Positions 51,964-61,360 are shown, numbered from the stretch's first letter. The stretch is DNA of 64,000 bases from Gallionellales bacterium 39-52-133 (GCA_002278935.1 NCJL01000002.1:460267-524266), one strand, 5' to 3'. The notes: generated by a model not told the origin, from the letters alone. A program made the numbers and translations.

Positions 51964-53331
51964 ATGACCACAATTTTAAACGCAGACTCCAGCAAAGAAA
52001 CACACTTTTCCTACTCGTCCGAGACCCTGCGCCAGATCGCGCAGGACCTGCTTCAGTATGCCCGCCAGCAAGGTGCCACCGCCTGCTCGGCGGAAGTGTC
52101 GGATGGTTTCGGCCAGGCCGTTACGGTGCGTCAGGGCGAGGTGGAGACCATAGAATACAACCGCGACAAGGGCCTGGGGGTCAGCGTCTATATCGGCCAG
52201 CAGCGCGGCAGTGCAAGTACCTCCGACTTTTCACCGCAGGCGGTGCGCGACACGGTGGATGCCGCGCTGAACATCGCGCGCTTCACCGCCGTTGATGACT
52301 GCGCCGGCCTGCCGGAGCCGGAAATGCTGGCGACCGAATTTCCCGATCTGGATCTGTATTATCCGTGGTCGTTGGATGTGGACGGCGCCATCGCGCTGGC
52401 CAACCGCTGCGAGCAGGCCGCGTTTGCAACCGACAAGCGCGTCAAAAATTCCGAAGGCGCCAGCGTCAATGTGCATGAATCGCAATTTGTGTATGCCAAC
52501 AGCCTGGGCTTTGTTGGCGGCTATCCAACATCGCGCCACAGCGTCAGTTGCTCGGTCATCGCCGGCAAAAATGCCGCGATGCAGCGCGATTACTGGTACA
52601 GCGAAGCGCGCGATCCCGCCGATCTGCTGGCCGCTGAAGAAATCGGGCGCATCACGGCCGAGCGCACTGTGCGCCGCCTGAATGCGCGCAAGCTCGCGAC
52701 GATGCAGGTGCCGGTGCTGTTCGAGGCGCCGATTGCCGCCAGTTTGCTCGGCCATTTTGTAGGTGCTGTAAGCGGCAGCAGCCTGTACCGAAAATCCTCC
52801 TTTTTGCTCGACCAGCTCGGTCAGCCGGTATTTTCAAGCAATATCCGTATCGATGATGTGCCGGATATACGCAAGGGTCTGGCCAGCGGATCATTCGATG
52901 GCGAGGGTGTCAGAACGCAGCGCCGTACCATTGTTGAAAACGGCGTGCTGCAGGGCTATTTCCTCGGCACCTATTCCGCGCGCAAGCTAGCCATGCGCAG
53001 CACCGGCAATGCGGGCGGCACGCACAACCTCATCGTCAAACCCGGCGAGCTGGATTTTCAGGGCTTGCTGAAGCAGATGAATCGCGGCCTGCTGGTTACC
53101 GAGCTGCTCGGCTCCGGTGTAAACGGTGTAACCGGCGACTACTCAAGGGGCGCGGCGGGGTTCTGGGTGGAGCATGGCGAGATTCAGTATCCGGTGGAAG
53201 AAATCACCATCGCCGGCAACCTCAAGGAAATGTACAAACATATCGTCGCTGTCGGCAATGATGTGCTGGTGTCAGGTTCGCGGCAGTGCGGGTCAATATT
53301 GATCGAAAACATGATGGTGGCGGGGCAATAG
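51964..53331 (+). CDS. pmbA: TldE/PmbA metalloprotease partner
   Basis: A 455-residue protein of the TldD/PmbA family. TldE (PmbA) lacks the HExxxH zinc site and works with TldD to digest unfolded peptides and process modified peptides such as microcins. The family blocks EYNRDKGLGVSVYIGQQRG, GSSLYRKSSFLLDQLGQ and GFWVEHGEIQYPVEEITIAG are present. The length is standard. It is followed one base later by a small unknown gene, indicating co-transcription. Confidence 0.93.
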   Translation: MTTILNADSSKETHFSYSSETLRQIAQDLLQYARQQGATACSAEVSDGFGQAVTVRQGEVETIEYNRDKGLGVSVYIGQQRGSASTSDFSPQAVRDTVDAALNIARFTAVDDCAGLPEPEMLATEFPDLDLYYPWSLDVDGAIALANRCEQAAFATDKRVKNSEGASVNVHESQFVYANSLGFVGGYPTSRHSVSCSVIAGKNAAMQRDYWYSEARDPADLLAAEEIGRITAERTVRRLNARKLATMQVPVLFEAPIAASLLGHFVGAVSGSSLYRKSSFLLDQLGQPVFSSNIRIDDVPDIRKGLASGSFDGEGVRTQRRTIVENGVLQGYFLGTYSARKLAMRSTGNAGGTHNLIVKPGELDFQGLLKQMNRGLLVTELLGSGVNGVTGDYSRGAAGFWVEHGEIQYPVEEITIAGNLKEMYKHIVAVGNDVLVSGSRQCGSILIENMMVAGQ

Positions 53332-53332
53332 C

Positions 53333-54013
53333 ATGAGTGAAAATATTGGCGAAATTAAAGACGGCCTGAGTGAAAGCGAAAGGCTGGCACTGCAGAAACA
53401 TCTCGAGGAAAAGTTGCTAGAGCTCGGCAGCGCGCAAGGTATTACCCCCCTGGCCCGTGCGCGCATGCAACTTGATATCGCGGAAATCCTGAACAATCTG
53501 GAACGCAAAACCGAGGCATGGGATTTTGCGCGAGATGCGTTTGACGCCGCGCTCAACAACGATGCGTGGCAGGACGCGGTGGAAGCCTGCAATGTGCTGT
53601 ACCAGAGCGAGCAGGACTACTCCATCGCCGCACTGGGCATGGGTGTGTGGCTGGCGGTCAGCTTCCCGGTCGATCCCGAGTTGACACTGGCGATGCTGCT
53701 GCACATCGTCGACGAAACACCGCCCAACTCGGATGGCGCGGCGCTCGCCGCAGTGACCGCGCGTTATGTCATCGACCTGCGCGCCAGTGATGACGTGCAC
53801 GAAAGCCAGGGTTTCCTTGCCAACAACCTGATTGCCATGGTGGCCGGGCGGCACAGCAATGTGCGCGACCAGGCCGCGCTGGACAAATGGCTGGACCGCC
53901 TGGAACTGCGCAACCCGCAGATCTTCCTGCCGCGCCTGGGTCAGGTGGTTGATGCCATCGTCGGTGACGCGTGGTGGTTTGAGCGAGACGAGTTGCGCAA
54001 GAAGTTTGATTAA
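53333..54013 (+). CDS. unknown helical protein next to pmbA
   Basis: A 226-residue soluble protein with no signal or membrane span. The N-terminal half is helical and TPR-like (LARARMQLDIAEILNNLERK, then EAWDFARDAFDAALNN); the C-terminal half is also helical, with a Trp pair near the end (DAWWFERDELRKKF). The ATG follows the pmbA stop by one base, so it is co-translated with pmbA. I do not recognise the family. Confidence 0.65.
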   Translation: MSENIGEIKDGLSESERLALQKHLEEKLLELGSAQGITPLARARMQLDIAEILNNLERKTEAWDFARDAFDAALNNDAWQDAVEACNVLYQSEQDYSIAALGMGVWLAVSFPVDPELTLAMLLHIVDETPPNSDGAALAAVTARYVIDLRASDDVHESQGFLANNLIAMVAGRHSNVRDQAALDKWLDRLELRNPQIFLPRLGQVVDAIVGDAWWFERDELRKKFD

Positions 54014-54054
54014 GAACAAATGGTGTTGAATATGGTTCAAGCCGTGCATTGTTG

Positions 54055-54079
54055 TAACTACTTGATTATATTGAATATT
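54055..54079 (-). repeat. AT-rich 25-bp dispersed repeat before mrcB
   Basis: Read on the minus strand it differs from the copy at 25723-25747 at one position. The core AATCAAGTAGTTA fits the IHF consensus and TATAAT is present. It lies between the unknown gene and mrcB, about 25 bases before the mrcB start. Confidence 0.65.
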
Positions 54080-54102
54080 TTAACTAATCGGAAAAACGGC
54101 TT

Positions 54103-56541
54103 ATGCTCCGCTTCTTCTCTGGTAAAAACATGACAAAGCTTCCTTCCATTCTCTGGCACAAGATTCCCTGGAATAAATTTCGCTCCAGCTTCAGGGGGCA
54201 TGGCAAGGCGCTGCGTGTGACCGCACTGCTTCTGCTGTTGGGATTATCCGCGTATATCTTTTACCTTGATGTGACGATCCGCGCCGCGTTTGAAGGCCGC
54301 AAGTTTGCACTGCCTGCCCGTGTGTATGGGCGTGCGCTGGAGGTGTATCCGGGGTTGAAGCTGACGCCCGCGCAGTTTGCGGAGGAGCTGCAGGCGCTCG
54401 GTTTTCACCAGCAGCCGGAGCCAAATGAGGCAGCGACTTATAAATACACGCTGAATGGTATTGAGTTCACCACGCGTGATTTTGTGTTCTGGGATGGTCT
54501 GCAACCCGCACAGCGTCTGCGCATCGAATTCGCCGACGGCAGGGTGACGCTGCTGCAGCAGCGTGGCAGTACGGATATCGATCTGCCCATATTGCGCACC
54601 GAGCCGCCCCTCATCGGCGGCATCTATCCCGGACACAATGAGGACCGCGCGCTGTTGAAACTCGAGCAGGTTCCGCAGCCGCTGATCGACGCGCTGATCT
54701 CGATCGAGGACCGCAAATATTATTCGCACTGGGGTATCGATCCGCGCGGCATTGCCCGCGCGCTTTACAAGACGCTCAGCGGGCAGCGCATCGAGGGCGG
54801 CAGCACGCTCACGCAGCAGCTGATCAAGAATTTTTTTCTGACTTCCGAGCGCACGCTTACGCGCAAGGCAACCGAAGTGCTGATGGCGCTGCTGCTGGAG
54901 CTGCACTACAGCAAGGATGAAATTCTCGAAACCTATCTGAATGAAATTTTTCTGGGGCAGGATGCCAGCCGCGCGATACACGGCTTTGGTCTGGCCAGCC
55001 ATTTCTATTTCGATCGTCCGCTCGAGCGGCTGGAGCTGCACGAGATCGCGACGCTGGTGGGCATGGTTAAGGGGCCGGGCGTGTATGACCCGCGCAACAA
55101 GCCCGACAACGCGCTGAAACGCCGCAACATTGTGCTGCAGGAAATGGTGAAGCTGAACGCCATCACCCAGGCGCAGTTTGTGGAGGCGCGCCAGAAGCCG
55201 CTCGGTGTCATTCATCGTCCTCCCGCGGGCACCTCGCCGTATCCGGCCTTTCTGCAACTGGTGCACCGCCAGTTGCAGCGCGATTATCGCGAGGAGGATT
55301 TGCGCAGCGAGGGCTTGCGGATTTTTACCACACTCGATCCTCGCACCCAGCGCCATGCAGAGCAGGCCCTGGCAAGTCGCCTGTTGCAAATTGAAAGAGC
55401 GCGCAAAATTCCGGCTAACACACTGGAAGGCGCGGTGGTGATCAGCAGCACGCAGCATGGCGAGGTGCAGGCGCTGGTGGGCGGGCGTGAAGCGCGTTAT
55501 GCCGGCTTTAACCGTGCGCTTGATGCGCAGCGGCAAGTTGGCTCGCTGGCCAAGCCCATAGTGTTTCTGACCGCGCTGGAAAACTCCAGCCGTTACACGC
55601 TGCTTACGCCGCTGGATGACAGCCCGCTGGTGTGGCGCGAACGCGGCACTGCTGACTGGAAGCCGCAAAATTATGATCACAAGTTTCACGGCCAGGTCGC
55701 GCTGTACACCGCACTTGCCAATTCCTACAATGTGTCAACCGCGCGCCTGGGTATCGATCTCGGTATCGACACCATCCTCGACAAGCTGCCCAAATATGGC
55801 ATCGAGCGGCGCCCGCCGCCCTTTGCCTCTTCGCTGCTGGGCGCGTTTGAACTTTCCCCGCTGGAGGTGACGCAGCTCTACCAGACCTTCGCCGATGGCG
55901 GCTTTCGCACACCGTTGCGCGCAATCCGCGAGATCGTCACCGCGGAAGGCAAGCCGTTGCAGCGTTACCCGCTTAACGTCGAGCCGGTTGCCGCGGCTGC
56001 CCCCGTGTATCTGCTGACCGCCGCATTGCAGGGCGTGGTGCGCGAGGGCACGGCGCGCGCGCTGACAAACTGGCTGCCGGCTGAAGTGGCCGCGGCGGGC
56101 AAGACCGGCACCACCGATGACCTGCGCGACAGCTGGTTTGCCGGCTATACCGGCGATCACGTTGCGGTGGTGTGGGTGGGGCGCGATGACAATAAATCTT
56201 CAGGCCTGACCGGCGCATCGGGCGCGCTGACGGTGTGGGGCGAGATGATGAAAAATATCCAGCCCGAGCCGCTGCAGCCTGCCGTGCCGGAAGAAATCGA
56301 ACTGGTGAATATCGATCCGGCCGGCGGTCTGCGTTATGCAGAGGAATGCAAAGCCGGTGTGGTTATGCCCTTTGTCAGGGGCACGGCGCCAACGGAAACA
56401 GCGGCTTGTCCTGTCGCGTTAACGGATTCAAATATGGCCGATGACAAAGAGATTATTAAAGCGGAAGATAAACCCGGTGCTCAACCCGGCACCCAAACTG
56501 GCGGTGAGAAGAAAAACTGGCTGCAGAGGTTGTTCAATTGA
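54103..56541 (+). CDS. mrcB: penicillin-binding protein 1B
   Basis: An 812-residue bifunctional peptidoglycan synthase: a cytoplasmic N terminus, one membrane helix (ALLLLLGLSAYIFYLDV), the UB2H-like domain (about 60-165), the glycosyltransferase with EDRKYYSHWGIDPRG (about 202) and GGSTLTQQLIKN, and the transpeptidase with SxxK in GSLAKP (about 481), SYN in NSYNVS, and KTGTT (about 667). The linker and UB2H order mark it as PBP1b rather than PBP1a. An alternative ATG nine codons downstream is possible. It overlaps the next gene by four bases. Confidence 0.92.
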   Translation: MLRFFSGKNMTKLPSILWHKIPWNKFRSSFRGHGKALRVTALLLLLGLSAYIFYLDVTIRAAFEGRKFALPARVYGRALEVYPGLKLTPAQFAEELQALGFHQQPEPNEAATYKYTLNGIEFTTRDFVFWDGLQPAQRLRIEFADGRVTLLQQRGSTDIDLPILRTEPPLIGGIYPGHNEDRALLKLEQVPQPLIDALISIEDRKYYSHWGIDPRGIARALYKTLSGQRIEGGSTLTQQLIKNFFLTSERTLTRKATEVLMALLLELHYSKDEILETYLNEIFLGQDASRAIHGFGLASHFYFDRPLERLELHEIATLVGMVKGPGVYDPRNKPDNALKRRNIVLQEMVKLNAITQAQFVEARQKPLGVIHRPPAGTSPYPAFLQLVHRQLQRDYREEDLRSEGLRIFTTLDPRTQRHAEQALASRLLQIERARKIPANTLEGAVVISSTQHGEVQALVGGREARYAGFNRALDAQRQVGSLAKPIVFLTALENSSRYTLLTPLDDSPLVWRERGTADWKPQNYDHKFHGQVALYTALANSYNVSTARLGIDLGIDTILDKLPKYGIERRPPPFASSLLGAFELSPLEVTQLYQTFADGGFRTPLRAIREIVTAEGKPLQRYPLNVEPVAAAAPVYLLTAALQGVVREGTARALTNWLPAEVAAAGKTGTTDDLRDSWFAGYTGDHVAVVWVGRDDNKSSGLTGASGALTVWGEMMKNIQPEPLQPAVPEEIELVNIDPAGGLRYAEECKAGVVMPFVRGTAPTETAACPVALTDSNMADDKEIIKAEDKPGAQPGTQTGGEKKNWLQRLFN

Positions 56542-57032
56542 TAAATCAAAAATACTTGAGTTGTATTTGCGCGCTGTTGCTCCTTGGCGGATGCTCCAGC
56601 ATGACGATACCCACGCCTGAGGAAGCTTCCCCGCCCGATGCTGTCGCCGCGCCCGTTTCCGGTGAGGGTGTCATAGCCGAGCCCGAGTCCGGGCCGCCTG
56701 TATCTGAAAATCGCGCGGTGATCGCACTGCTGGATCGCGCCCGGCTCGACCAGGGGGCAGGGCAGCGGGAAGCGGCCGGCGCATCGCTGGAGCGCGCATT
56801 GCGCATCGAGCCGCGCAACCCCTGGCTGTGGAATGAGCTTGCGCAGCTGCGCCTTGCGCAGGGGCAATATGCACAGGCCATTTCCATCGCGCACAAATCG
56901 ATCAGCTTCGCCGCCCGTGACCGCCGTTTGCAGGCCTTGAACTGGCGCGTGATAGGCAATGCCCGCGTCGCGCAGGGTAATGCTGCGGGTGCTGAAGAGG
57001 CGTTCAGCAAGGCCGCAGAGCTTGAGCAATAG
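56538..57032 (+). CDS. lpoP: TPR lipoprotein, probable PBP1b activator LpoP
   Basis: A 164-residue protein with a lipobox (LGGC, Cys19), a Pro/Ala-rich linker (about 25-55), and two or three TPR units (ASLERALRIEPRNPWLWNEL, LAQGQYAQAISIAHKSI). In Pseudomonas the PBP1b activator LpoP is a TPR lipoprotein encoded next to the PBP1b gene. The location here directly after mrcB, with a 4-base overlap using a TTG start (TTGA), and the architecture support the same role. Activity has not been shown for this protein; the assignment is by architecture and linkage. Confidence 0.75.
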   Translation: MINQKYLSCICALLLLGGCSSMTIPTPEEASPPDAVAAPVSGEGVIAEPESGPPVSENRAVIALLDRARLDQGAGQREAAGASLERALRIEPRNPWLWNELAQLRLAQGQYAQAISIAHKSISFAARDRRLQALNWRVIGNARVAQGNAAGAEEAFSKAAELEQ

Positions 57033-57145
57033 CTTGCCGGCCTGTTTTGGCCCTGTGCAAGTGATATGTTGACAAAGCGGCAAGGGCGTGGGAAATTGAA
57101 AAAAAATAAAAACTTATTGAGATTTACATAACTCATGACACTTTC

Positions 57146-57225
57146 AAACCCCTCCCAGCCTCCCCCTTGTCAGGGGAGGAGCGAACCCAGCTCTCCCCCT
57201 GACAAGGGGGAGCCGGAGGGGGTTT
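57146..57225. repeat. GC-rich palindromic element, copy 2
   Basis: The arm AAACCCCTCCCAGCCTCCCC (57146-57165) pairs with the right arm ending GGAGGGGGTTT. Inside, CCCCTTGTCAGGGG (57162-57175) is mirrored by CCCCTGACAAGGGG (57196-57209), giving a near-perfect 80-base cruciform-like element between lpoP and the DUF3617 gene. It shares the CCTCCCAGCCTCCC theme with the element at 23054-23140. Confidence 0.75.
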
Positions 57226-57319
57226 GGATCTGTTGAAAAAGTGCTGCACTCCAATTGTCATGTATTTTGTAATATTCGATAGTCACTTGATGTAATTAGA
57301 TTCGAAAGGGGAGATAAAA

Positions 57320-58324
57320 ATGAAAAGAATATTGCTGAAGATGGCGGCGTTGTCGTTCACGATGTATGTCTCAACGGTTCTGGCCGCCACGGGTGAGTGG
57401 TGGGAAGTGACGGGCAAGATGGAAATGGAAGGCATGGGATTTGCGATGCCGGCACAGACCTCAAAAGTGTGCATGCCCAAAGGCGGCGAAAGCGACCCCC
57501 GTTATACACAGGGCAGTAACAGCAATTGCAAAATGACGGATGTAAAACATTCGGGCAACACGGTTAAGTTCAAGGGAACCTGCGTCACAAATGGCGAGAC
57601 CATGAATGTGGCTGGTGAAACATCGCACAGTGGCAGCAGCTTCAAGAGCAATGTGAAAATGACCGGAAAATCGCAGGGCGAAGCCATGAATATGAGCATG
57701 GTGAGCAGCGGAAAAAAAATAGGCGGTAGCTGTGATACCGAAGAGCTGGGCAGAAAAGTAAAGGCGCAGGTGGATGCGGGCATGGAAAAAGCATGTGATA
57801 CCTCAAAATATGAAACCGTCAGCTGGGTGCACAGTTCGGAGATGTTTATCGGTGCAAAGCCACCTTGCCCGGGCAAAAAAGAGGCGCTATGCAAGGTGTT
57901 GCGCAACGATGTGCCAAAAGATTTGAATGCATATCAGGCACTGGAGCAGATGGAAAAAGAAAAGAATAAACCTTCCGCTGCAAAAGCATGCAATGTGAAT
58001 CTTGACAGCATGAAAAAATCGCTGTGCAAGACCAGGGCAAAGAGGGGTCCTTTGTCTTTCCTGGAAGCCAATTGCCCGGCAGAAGCCAAGTCCTATCGCG
58101 AATTACTGCGCAAGCGCGAAGAATGCGAGGGGCGCGGATTTACTTCGGGTGCAAAGATGAAGCAATGCATGGGCGGGCAGCTGGTCGAAGACGAGTCGGA
58201 GAGTGCACCTCCGGCAAAATCCAGAAGAGCAAAAGCTGAGCAGGAGGAAGTAGCCTCCGGCGATAACACTTCCGAAGCCGTGCGCGAGGGAGCCAAAGCT
58301 TTAAAGGGCCTGTTTGGCTTCTGA
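57320..58324 (+). CDS. DUF3617 secreted protein with Cys-rich C-terminal extension
   Basis: A 334-residue exported protein (signal ending VLAAT). The N-terminal half (about 24-150) fits DUF3617 (GEWWEVTGKMEMEG, VCMPKG, NCKMTDVKHSGN). The C-terminal half (about 165-334) is longer than in the usual family and rich in Lys and Cys, with about ten Cys (for example CPGKKEALCKV, KACNVNLDSMKKSLCKT, CEGRGFTSGAKMKQCMG), then an acidic tail. The function of DUF3617 is unknown; the extension may be disulfide-stabilised. Confidence 0.8.
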   Translation: MKRILLKMAALSFTMYVSTVLAATGEWWEVTGKMEMEGMGFAMPAQTSKVCMPKGGESDPRYTQGSNSNCKMTDVKHSGNTVKFKGTCVTNGETMNVAGETSHSGSSFKSNVKMTGKSQGEAMNMSMVSSGKKIGGSCDTEELGRKVKAQVDAGMEKACDTSKYETVSWVHSSEMFIGAKPPCPGKKEALCKVLRNDVPKDLNAYQALEQMEKEKNKPSAAKACNVNLDSMKKSLCKTRAKRGPLSFLEANCPAEAKSYRELLRKREECEGRGFTSGAKMKQCMGGQLVEDESESAPPAKSRRAKAEQEEVASGDNTSEAVREGAKALKGLFGF

Positions 58325-58334
58325 GTTGCATCGC

Positions 58335-59129
58335 ATGCGTTACATATTAATCGGGCTGTTGCTGGTGTGCGATGTGGCACTGGCGCAGCCCGATCCTTTT
58401 CCGAAAGTAGCCTCTGCTTATCTGGTGAGGGTAAACGGGGAGCTGTTGTGGGAGAGGCAGGCAAACCGGCGCCTGCCTCCCGCCAGTCTGACCAAGCTGA
58501 TGACGGCACTGCTGGTGCTGGATAACTACCAGCCCAAAGCGATCGTCGAAATCAGCCGCAATGCCGCGCAGGAAACCGGCATGCGGCTCGGTCTCAGGCG
58601 CGGGCAACGATTTTATGTTGAAGACATGTTGAGTGCCGCGCTGATTAATTCGGGTAACGATGCCTGCCATGCGCTGGCGGATTTTGTGGGCGGCAATCAT
58701 GAAAAGTTTGTGCAACTGATGAACCGGCGGGCGCAGCAATTGGGCATGCGCAATACCCACTTCAGCAATGCCTGCGGCCACGATGCTGCCGATCATTATT
58801 CAAGCGCGCATGATCTGGCATTGCTGGCCGTTGAGCTGATCAAAAACAGGCTGGTTGCCGATCTGGCCGTCAAGGAATCAGCGCAGATTTTCGCCATCGG
58901 TGAAACGAAAAGCTACACACTGCAGAATAAAAATGCGCTGATCGGCCGTTATCAGGGTGCGCTGGGATTAAAGACCGGTTACACACCCAGGGCCGGTACC
59001 TGCCTGATTGCGCTGGCAGAGCGGGGAGGTTCACGGGTGCTGCTGGTGATGCTGAATTCGACGAACCGCTGGTGGGATGCAGTTGATCTGCTCGACCTGG
59101 CTTTTGCGCAGGCGCGCCATGCGTCCTGA
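58335..59129 (+). CDS. D-alanyl-D-alanine carboxypeptidase (S11 family)
   Basis: A 264-residue exported enzyme (signal ending VALAQ) with all S11 motifs: SLTK (Ser51-Lys54), SGN (Ser106-Asn108) and KTG (213-215). It trims the terminal D-Ala of peptidoglycan pentapeptides. It is shorter than enterobacterial PBP5 and ends soon after the catalytic domain, with no obvious C-terminal membrane anchor helix, so it may be periplasmic or released. It starts ten bases after the DUF3617 stop and overlaps the next gene by 11 bases. Confidence 0.93.
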   Translation: MRYILIGLLLVCDVALAQPDPFPKVASAYLVRVNGELLWERQANRRLPPASLTKLMTALLVLDNYQPKAIVEISRNAAQETGMRLGLRRGQRFYVEDMLSAALINSGNDACHALADFVGGNHEKFVQLMNRRAQQLGMRNTHFSNACGHDAADHYSSAHDLALLAVELIKNRLVADLAVKESAQIFAIGETKSYTLQNKNALIGRYQGALGLKTGYTPRAGTCLIALAERGGSRVLLVMLNSTNRWWDAVDLLDLAFAQARHAS

Positions 59130-60525
59130 GGAAAAATTTTTCGCAAAAATAAATTCTGCCCGCACAAATATTTTCGCCGTCACACTGCTGTGCGCCGCAG
59201 TTTTTATTGCCTATGCCAATTCATTTTTTGGCGCGTTCCAGTTTGACGATTTCAAGGTTATCGTCAACAACCCGCGTGTGCATTCCTGGTACGCGTGGTG
59301 GCAGGATTTGCAGCAAGGCATACGCCCCTTGCTGAAATTTACCTATACCGCAGACTGGACGACGGGTCTGGGTGCAGCCGGTTTTCATTTAACCAATGTG
59401 CTGATACACCTGTGCAACACCTGGCTGGTGTGGCTGCTGACTCGCCACTTTGCCGCAAATCATCATGCGCTGCGCGCCATGCCGGCCTTGCCGCTGCTGG
59501 TTGCCTTGCTGTTTGCCGTTCATCCCGTGCATACCGAAGCGGTCACCTACATCTGCGGGCGTTCCGGCGCGCTGATGACACTGTTTTATTTTGCGGGCAT
59601 GCTGTTCTATATTGCCGGGAAGGCGCAGCACAATAAACTATATCTGCATCTGCTCACGCCACTGTGCATGCTGCTGGCGCTGTGGGTCAAGGAAACCGCG
59701 GTGACCTTTCCGGCGGCTTTGCTGCTGTGGGAAATTTACAGCGGCGGTAGCTTGAAATCTGCATTGCGGATGCAGTGGTCAAGCTGGCTGTTGTTGCTGG
59801 CGAGCGCCATTTTTTTTCTGCTGCACGATGGCTATCTGGCACAAATGGAAATCAGTGCGGGTTTCAACAGCCTGCAGGGAAACCTCGCCACGCAGACCCA
59901 GGCCTTTTCCTATTTGTTGCGGCAATGGCTGTTTCCTCTGTGGCTGAATATCGATCCCGATTTGCGTGTGCTGCATGACTTTACGGGGTTGTGGTTGCAG
60001 CTGGTTCTGCTCGTTTTTTGTATCATATTGATTATATTCAATTTTTCAGGAAGGCCGTGGCTCAGTTTTGCACTGGCCTGGGCACTGCTGCAACTGTTCC
60101 CGCTTTACCTCTTCCTGCCACGCATTGATATCGCCAACGACCGCCAGCTGTATCTGGCCAGCTGGCCGCTTGCGCTGGCACTGCTAGCCGAGCTTGCTAT
60201 ACGGGTGCCGCCCAAATTATTCCGACCGGGTGTTGCGCTGTTGTTGCTCATATTGGCGGGGCTTACCGTGATGCGCAATCAGGAATACCAGAGTGAAATT
60301 TCGCTGTGGGAAGCCACTGCCCAATATTCGCCTGAAAAGGCCAGGGTGCAGAACAATCTGGGTTATGCGTACATGCTGGAAGACAGACCAGTTGAGGCGC
60401 ATCGCGCCTTTGCGACTGCATTACAACTCGATCCGAATTATTATAAGGCGCACTACAATCTGCAACGGCTTAGCGAAGAAGCTGCAGGTACTGATGAATT
60501 GCAGATGAGAAGGCGCAAAAATTAA
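59119..60525 (+). CDS. TMTC-like multipass membrane protein with C-terminal TPR
   Basis: A 468-residue protein with about nine hydrophobic segments and a C-terminal TPR pair (ARVQNNLGYAYMLEDRPVEA). The block GAFQFDDFKVIVNNPRV, with the acidic pair after the first helix, and RPLLKFTYTADW then HLTNVLIHLCNTWL, match the bacterial TMTC/PMT-related group of GT-C fold glycosyltransferases. The acceptor is unknown. It overlaps the carboxypeptidase gene by 11 bases. One span (about 303-313) is coded by an AT-rich stretch resembling the dispersed repeat. Confidence 0.75.
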   Translation: MRPEEKFFAKINSARTNIFAVTLLCAAVFIAYANSFFGAFQFDDFKVIVNNPRVHSWYAWWQDLQQGIRPLLKFTYTADWTTGLGAAGFHLTNVLIHLCNTWLVWLLTRHFAANHHALRAMPALPLLVALLFAVHPVHTEAVTYICGRSGALMTLFYFAGMLFYIAGKAQHNKLYLHLLTPLCMLLALWVKETAVTFPAALLLWEIYSGGSLKSALRMQWSSWLLLLASAIFFLLHDGYLAQMEISAGFNSLQGNLATQTQAFSYLLRQWLFPLWLNIDPDLRVLHDFTGLWLQLVLLVFCIILIIFNFSGRPWLSFALAWALLQLFPLYLFLPRIDIANDRQLYLASWPLALALLAELAIRVPPKLFRPGVALLLLILAGLTVMRNQEYQSEISLWEATAQYSPEKARVQNNLGYAYMLEDRPVEAHRAFATALQLDPNYYKAHYNLQRLSEEAAGTDELQMRRRKN

Positions 60526-60778
60526 TCCTTGCCATAACACGGTGCCGGATTCGCCGCGTACCTATTTTTTCAACTGTATCAAATAAGTGAATTTGTGAAA
60601 GCGTTGAAGATATTTCGTTTCGAACTACTTATAATTTCTCTGTTTTGGAAAAATGGGTTCAGATTCGATTTATTTTGATCCATTGAATTTGTGGTGCATT
60701 GTTTCTGTTCGATTGATTTCAGAACCATCATTATTTTTTCGGTTCCCAAGTTGTTAAATATATTTCAAGGAATAATAA

Positions 60779-61303
60779 ATGAAACTGAGGGTCATCTTTG
60801 CTGCAACTTTGATTTTAATTACCCCTCTGCTCACAGGTTGTGCGTCTCAAATGACAACGCAACAGTTATATGCAATGAAGGAGCCAGTTGGCGGACCTCA
60901 GGCGCGCCTTCGCGTCATGTCAGATGCGGGTGTTATTGCAATTCCCGAGAGAGATTGTCTCGATTGGAGTGCTGAGGGATCCGGCACTGTCTACGCCGAT
61001 ACATTGTTGGGCAGCAAGGGATTCTTGGGTAGAACGCTTGCTATGCCCAATCCGCCGAGTGCAGATTTGTCGACCATGGGAGAGGTGCATATCGCAGCCG
61101 ACAAACCCCTTACCCTTCATTATCTTTACAGCGGTAGTTATTATTGTTCAATTTCGGTTTCGTTTACGCCCAAAGCTGAAAAGGACTATGAGGCAACGAT
61201 GAAGTATGATTCCAAGTTGAATACTTGTTATGCACTGGTAAGTACATTGGGTCTGACGCGGGAGCCTGTGCAACTTAAGCGTGCAGAAAGATGCAAGAAT
61301 TAA
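60779..61303 (+). CDS. unknown lipoprotein
   Basis: A 174-residue protein with a lipobox (LTGC, Cys21). The mature part has a conserved-looking Cys pair (ERDCLDW, SGSYYCS) and a third (NTCYALV), and appears beta-rich (LTLHYLYSGSYYCSISVSF). No family was recognised. It has AAGGA eight bases before the ATG and stands alone after a 253-base gap in which I see no other gene. Confidence 0.7.
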   Translation: MKLRVIFAATLILITPLLTGCASQMTTQQLYAMKEPVGGPQARLRVMSDAGVIAIPERDCLDWSAEGSGTVYADTLLGSKGFLGRTLAMPNPPSADLSTMGEVHIAADKPLTLHYLYSGSYYCSISVSFTPKAEKDYEATMKYDSKLNTCYALVSTLGLTREPVQLKRAERCKN

Positions 61304-61360
61304 TCATCTTGATGCTTTTGCAAGGTCAAAAAATTTCAAGATAAGAGCCATTGCAAAAAC

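Noticed and set aside
54244..55689. A 481-codon frame antisense to mrcB
   Set aside because: It mirrors the GC-rich codon pattern of the clear PBP1b gene; no start signal or protein family.
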